Of a stretch of 7,942 nucleotides of DNA, positions 5,625-7,942 are shown in pieces. The DNA comes from Bacteriovoracaceae bacterium UBA6261 (GTDB lineage: Bacteria; Bdellovibrionota; Bacteriovoracia; Bacteriovoracales; Bacteriovoracaceae), in contig DJVH01000029.1 in the NCBI GenBank assembly GCA_002440825.1, forward strand, positions 1 through 7,942. Direction: 5' to 3'. Numbering within the stretch: the first letter of the stretch is position 1; each line of letters begins with the position of its first letter. The notes beneath the pieces are model-generated. The model searched no databases and was not told where the DNA came from. It saw only the letters and a program-made list of their open reading frames with translations. Both the position numbers and the translations under genes were made by a program.

Positions 5625-6786
5625 AATTCAAAAAAATTACGTCGTCTTTTTTATTATTTCCTGTATCGCGATTTTCTTTATAAAGGTTTTCCATCAGCGA
5701 GTCGATTTTCCCTGTTTTTATCTCGCGGGTGATCGAATTCTTCACGGACAGAACCTCTACGTGATAAGTGATCCGTGGCCCTATAAATACCTGCCTACCG
5801 CTTCGATTTTCTTCATTCCTTTTGCTTTATTCCCGTACGATCTTTCGCTTGTTCTCTTCTATCTTGTTTCGTTTGGAACAATGGTTCTCACTTATCTTTT
5901 TTTCATCGATTGGATGAAAAAAGAAGGGAAAGAAACTCCTTTTTGGATGTTCATTCTTGTTTTCGCCATCAATGTGAAGGCCCATTTTTACGACTACGCC
6001 AATCTTCAAGTTAATCACATTCTGGTTTATCTGCTGGTTTTCTCTTACGCTTTATTGCAAAAGAAAAGAGAATGGATTGCAGCTCTGCTTTTTGCAGTGG
6101 CCGGAGTTTTTAAAATCATTCCACTTTTCATCGCGCTCTTTTTTCTCCTTAAAAAATCGTATCGCTTTGTCGGAAAAATTGCCGTCTGGACTGTTGTCCT
6201 GCTGCTTGCTCCGGCCTTGAGATTCGGTGTTGATGGGCTCATTCAGCAGTACCGCAATTATGGAGCTCTGATGAAAAATTATCATCAGCTCTTTTCTCCG
6301 GACAGATTGTATCAATCCCTTCCATCGATGATTGCCAGAGCAGGCGAACCTTTGCTGTGGTCTGAATCAATGATGAAAGCGATTCTTTTCGTTTTCCTGG
6401 CGATTCTTGGAAGCCTGGTTTTGAAAATGATTTACGACCAATTTAAATCAAATAACCAAAATCCACTCCTGGGAATGCTTCAATACTCAGCTTGTCTGAT
6501 CTTTTATCCGCTGGTGAATCCAGTGGGCTGGAAGCATGGTTATGTTTTTATTCTACCGATGACTTTTCTTCTGGTGCACGTGATCCGTGAAGAAAAACTC
6601 TATCAAAAATTTTTTTTCAAAGTTGAGATGGGGATTTTTATTGTTCTTTATTGCCTGAGTTCACAGCTTTTTCTTGGAAAGAAAATCAGTGACAATAAAG
6701 ACCTTCTTTCTTTCAATGTATGGGCTGCCATTTTACTTTTGATAATGGCCTATCAGGCACACAGGGCTTTGCTAAAAAGGAAGTAA
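5614..6786 (+). CDS. GT87/DUF2029-type membrane glycosyltransferase
   Basis: This 390-residue integral membrane protein has about ten hydrophobic segments and GT-C fold features. Known GT87 members (for example mycobacterial PimE) transfer mannose from polyprenyl phosphate on the outer side of the cytoplasmic membrane. Asp31 in VDFPCFYLAGD, just after the first membrane segment, is the candidate catalytic Asp. It is followed by GQNLY (45-49), YKYLPTASIFFIPFALFP, LQVNHILVYLL, FKIIPLFIALFFLLKK and WKHGYVFILPMTFLL, matching the family's 'lPl...l', 'q.N.ll', 'lKi.P' and late 'H...l.P' blocks. The ATG overlaps the exported-protein gene by 11 bases and has only a weak binding site, so coupling is likely. 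The gene end overlaps the convergent GT4 gene by 15 bases. Acceptor and sugar are unknown. Family assignment is good; specificity is open. Confidence 0.82.
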   Translation: MKNKIQKNYVVFFIISCIAIFFIKVFHQRVDFPCFYLAGDRILHGQNLYVISDPWPYKYLPTASIFFIPFALFPYDLSLVLFYLVSFGTMVLTYLFFIDWMKKEGKETPFWMFILVFAINVKAHFYDYANLQVNHILVYLLVFSYALLQKKREWIAALLFAVAGVFKIIPLFIALFFLLKKSYRFVGKIAVWTVVLLLAPALRFGVDGLIQQYRNYGALMKNYHQLFSPDRLYQSLPSMIARAGEPLLWSESMMKAILFVFLAILGSLVLKMIYDQFKSNNQNPLLGMLQYSACLIFYPLVNPVGWKHGYVFILPMTFLLVHVIREEKLYQKFFFKVEMGIFIVLYCLSSQLFLGKKISDNKDLLSFNVWAAILLLIMAYQAHRALLKRK

Positions 6787-7743
6787 ATCTTCCGCTCTCT
6801 GATTAAATTGCCATGTGGGATTTTTTGAATTCAATTCTTCACCGTTGATAATTTTTTCATACAACGCAAGATAGCTGACGGCGTGTTTATTGATACCAAA
6901 ATTATCTTCTACGTATTTTCTGATTTCTTTCGGATCAAATGTCCTTCCCGGATTTTTCACTTTCTCCATAAGTTCTTCATGAGAAGATACCACAAAGCCT
7001 GTTTGAGGCTGAATCAATTCAGGAAGACTGCCATAGTGAGAGCCAATGACTGGCAAGCCCTGCGACATCGCTTCAATAACAGCAATGCCAAAAGGTTCAT
7101 GCCATCTGACAGGAAAGAGAAGAGCATCACATTGGCGGATGATCTGCATTTTCTTTTCTCCGCCGATAATGCCGTGATTGTGAATGTAGCGAGAGAGTCC
7201 CCACCACTTGCCGCCGATAATATTTAATTGCTTGGCTGCAGCCCTGCAGGCCTTCACAGAATGCTTGAGATTTTTCACTTTCCACGAGGCTTTCGCCAGA
7301 AAAAGAAATTTATCCCATTTTTTTTCGGAATATTGGAAAGGGTATTCAGCAAGATCAATACAGTTGTAAACGAATTGATTTGATCCATGGATTTCCGCGT
7401 GCTTCATTGAAACGAATACAGAATTTTTCGGAAAGATTTCTCCCACTTTTCCGTTGCCGTGAATAGTGTTGATCGTGGGAATTTTTCCCGGAACAGTATG
7501 GTTGTAACTTAAATGGATAATGTCTGCATCCTGAGGAATCAAGGCCTGCCAGACGGAATGAGTTTCATCAAGACAGGGAATGAGTTCGATTCCATAAGGC
7601 TGAACTTTGGATTCTGGATGTCCGATGAGGACAACTTTATGGCCCATGCGCGCAAGCTCTACCATATGCCAGAAAAGAATTCTTTCAATGCCACCGTAGC
7701 CGATGACTGGAAGCAAAGCCGTGTGTTGAAAAACAATTTTCAT
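6772..7743 (-). CDS. GT4-family glycosyltransferase with a compact N-terminal domain
   Basis: This cytoplasmic or membrane-associated retaining glycosyltransferase (GT-B fold) uses a nucleotide sugar to extend an envelope glycan. Evidence is GYGGIERI (15-22), the acceptor-side glycine loop, and EPFGIAVIEAM (216-226) with the E-x7-E pair Glu216/Glu224 of the donor site. It is followed by SQGLPVIGSHYGSLPELI and a TGFVV block, in the usual GT4 order. At 323 residues it is shorter than the common 350-400. The domain linker (YNCID, 126-130) comes early, so the N-terminal acceptor domain is reduced; the C-terminal domain looks complete. The start overlaps the stop of the upstream GT2 gene by ATGA, and there is no clear Shine-Dalgarno sequence. 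Its end overlaps the convergent GT87 gene. The transferred sugar cannot be told. Confidence 0.9.
   Translation of the reverse strand: MKIVFQHTALLPVIGYGGIERILFWHMVELARMGHKVVLIGHPESKVQPYGIELIPCLDETHSVWQALIPQDADIIHLSYNHTVPGKIPTINTIHGNGKVGEIFPKNSVFVSMKHAEIHGSNQFVYNCIDLAEYPFQYSEKKWDKFLFLAKASWKVKNLKHSVKACRAAAKQLNIIGGKWWGLSRYIHNHGIIGGEKKMQIIRQCDALLFPVRWHEPFGIAVIEAMSQGLPVIGSHYGSLPELIQPQTGFVVSSHEELMEKVKNPGRTFDPKEIRKYVEDNFGINKHAVSYLALYEKIINGEELNSKNPTWQFNQRAEDLLPF
6774..6793 (-). terminator. Intrinsic terminator inside the end of the GT4 gene
   Basis: On the minus strand GGAAG (6793-6789), loop ATTTA and CTTCC (6783-6779) form a perfect 5-bp stem. It is followed at once by TTTTT (6778-6774), which runs into the stop codon TAG (6774-6772). 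Hairpin and T-run are therefore made from the last codons of the GT4 gene. The stem is short with three GC pairs, so efficiency may be modest. On the plus strand the same hairpin holds the GT87 stop codon in its loop but lacks a T-run. Confidence 0.5.
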
Positions 7744-7942
7744 ATTTTTTTGCCAATTTGCAGATCGTAGAGCTTTGAATATTTAAGCAGAGCGGAGAGA
7801 GAGTTAATACAGCAGATGATAAAGCCGTATCGTCCGTCGAGGAAGCCAAGCTTGAAAAAATAATCGCGGAGAAATTTGAGGATAGGTCTAGTTACAATTT
7901 TAAATCTGCTTGAGCGGACGCCGTCGCTGAAAGCAGCTCTTG
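7740..7942 (-). CDS. GT2-family glycosyltransferase, C-terminal end only
   Basis: An open frame enters from the right edge and ends with TGA at 7742-7740, giving 66 residues. The part beginning FKIVTRPILKFLRDYFFK, then GFLDGRYGFII and ending LLKYSKLYDLQIGKKI, matches the typical tail of the WaaE/KdtX-like GT2 enzymes ('KF..dY....gfldG..Gf......KY.kl'). In those, an inverting transferase acts on LPS core or a related lipid-linked glycan at the cytoplasmic face. The catalytic GT-A domain with its DxD motif is outside the window. The ATGA overlap with the GT4 gene says the two are cotranscribed in a glycan cluster continuing to the right. Confidence 0.82.
   Translation of the reverse strand, partial: RAAFSDGVRSSRFKIVTRPILKFLRDYFFKLGFLDGRYGFIICCINSLSALLKYSKLYDLQIGKKI

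Noticed and set aside
1..7942. Searched by eye for tRNA, CRISPR repeats, insertion-sequence ends, transposase or toxin-antitoxin genes
   Set aside because: No cloverleaf, regularly spaced repeats, flanking inverted repeats with transposase, or small paired toxin-antitoxin frames were found.

Overview
The window looks like chromosomal DNA of an AT-leaning Gram-negative bacterium, most likely in or near the Bdellovibrionota (Bacteriovorax/Peredibacter-like). This placement is an inference. It rests on the moderately AT-rich composition, an outer-membrane-type lipoprotein, an exported protein with the 'GTPxSSSExNANFxxL' N-terminal motif, and envelope sugar genes scattered between conserved housekeeping genes. 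No rRNA, tRNA, CRISPR array, insertion sequence or phage gene was seen. No gap between genes exceeds about 160 bases, so there is no long empty stretch.

Layout. The left edge holds the last 33 codons of lepA (elongation factor 4, + strand), followed by a 208-residue protein of unknown function (+). That gene ends tail-to-tail, with a 4-base overlap, against a leftward block of three genes. Read in their own direction from 2980 to 757, these are a small lipoprotein, an exported or anchored surface-type protein coupled to it by a TAATG junction, and a multi-pass LPG-synthase/UPF0104-type membrane protein. A 156-base divergent region (2981-3136) with several palindromes separates this block from a rightward operon.

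The rightward operon (3137-6786) is very compact: UDP-glucose 6-dehydrogenase, a nitrilase-superfamily amidohydrolase, a small Sec-exported protein, and a GT87-type (DUF2029) polyprenyl-sugar-dependent membrane glycosyltransferase. Overlaps are 4, 4 and 11 bases. Only the first gene has a strong Shine-Dalgarno sequence, so translational coupling is likely. The operon meets, with a 15-base overlap, a leftward pair from the right edge: a GT4 glycosyltransferase, and upstream of it the C-terminal end of a GT2 glycosyltransferase coupled by ATGA.

Taken together, most genes concern cell-envelope carbohydrate. Ugd would supply UDP-glucuronate in the cytoplasm, the GT2 and GT4 enzymes would build glycan on the cytoplasmic face, and the GT87 protein would add sugar on the outer face of the inner membrane from a lipid-linked donor. 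The UPF0104 protein belongs to a family linked to lipid modification or flipping. The less explained parts are the lipoprotein/surface-protein pair, the small exported protein, the amidohydrolase placed directly behind ugd, and the palindromes in the divergent promoter region.
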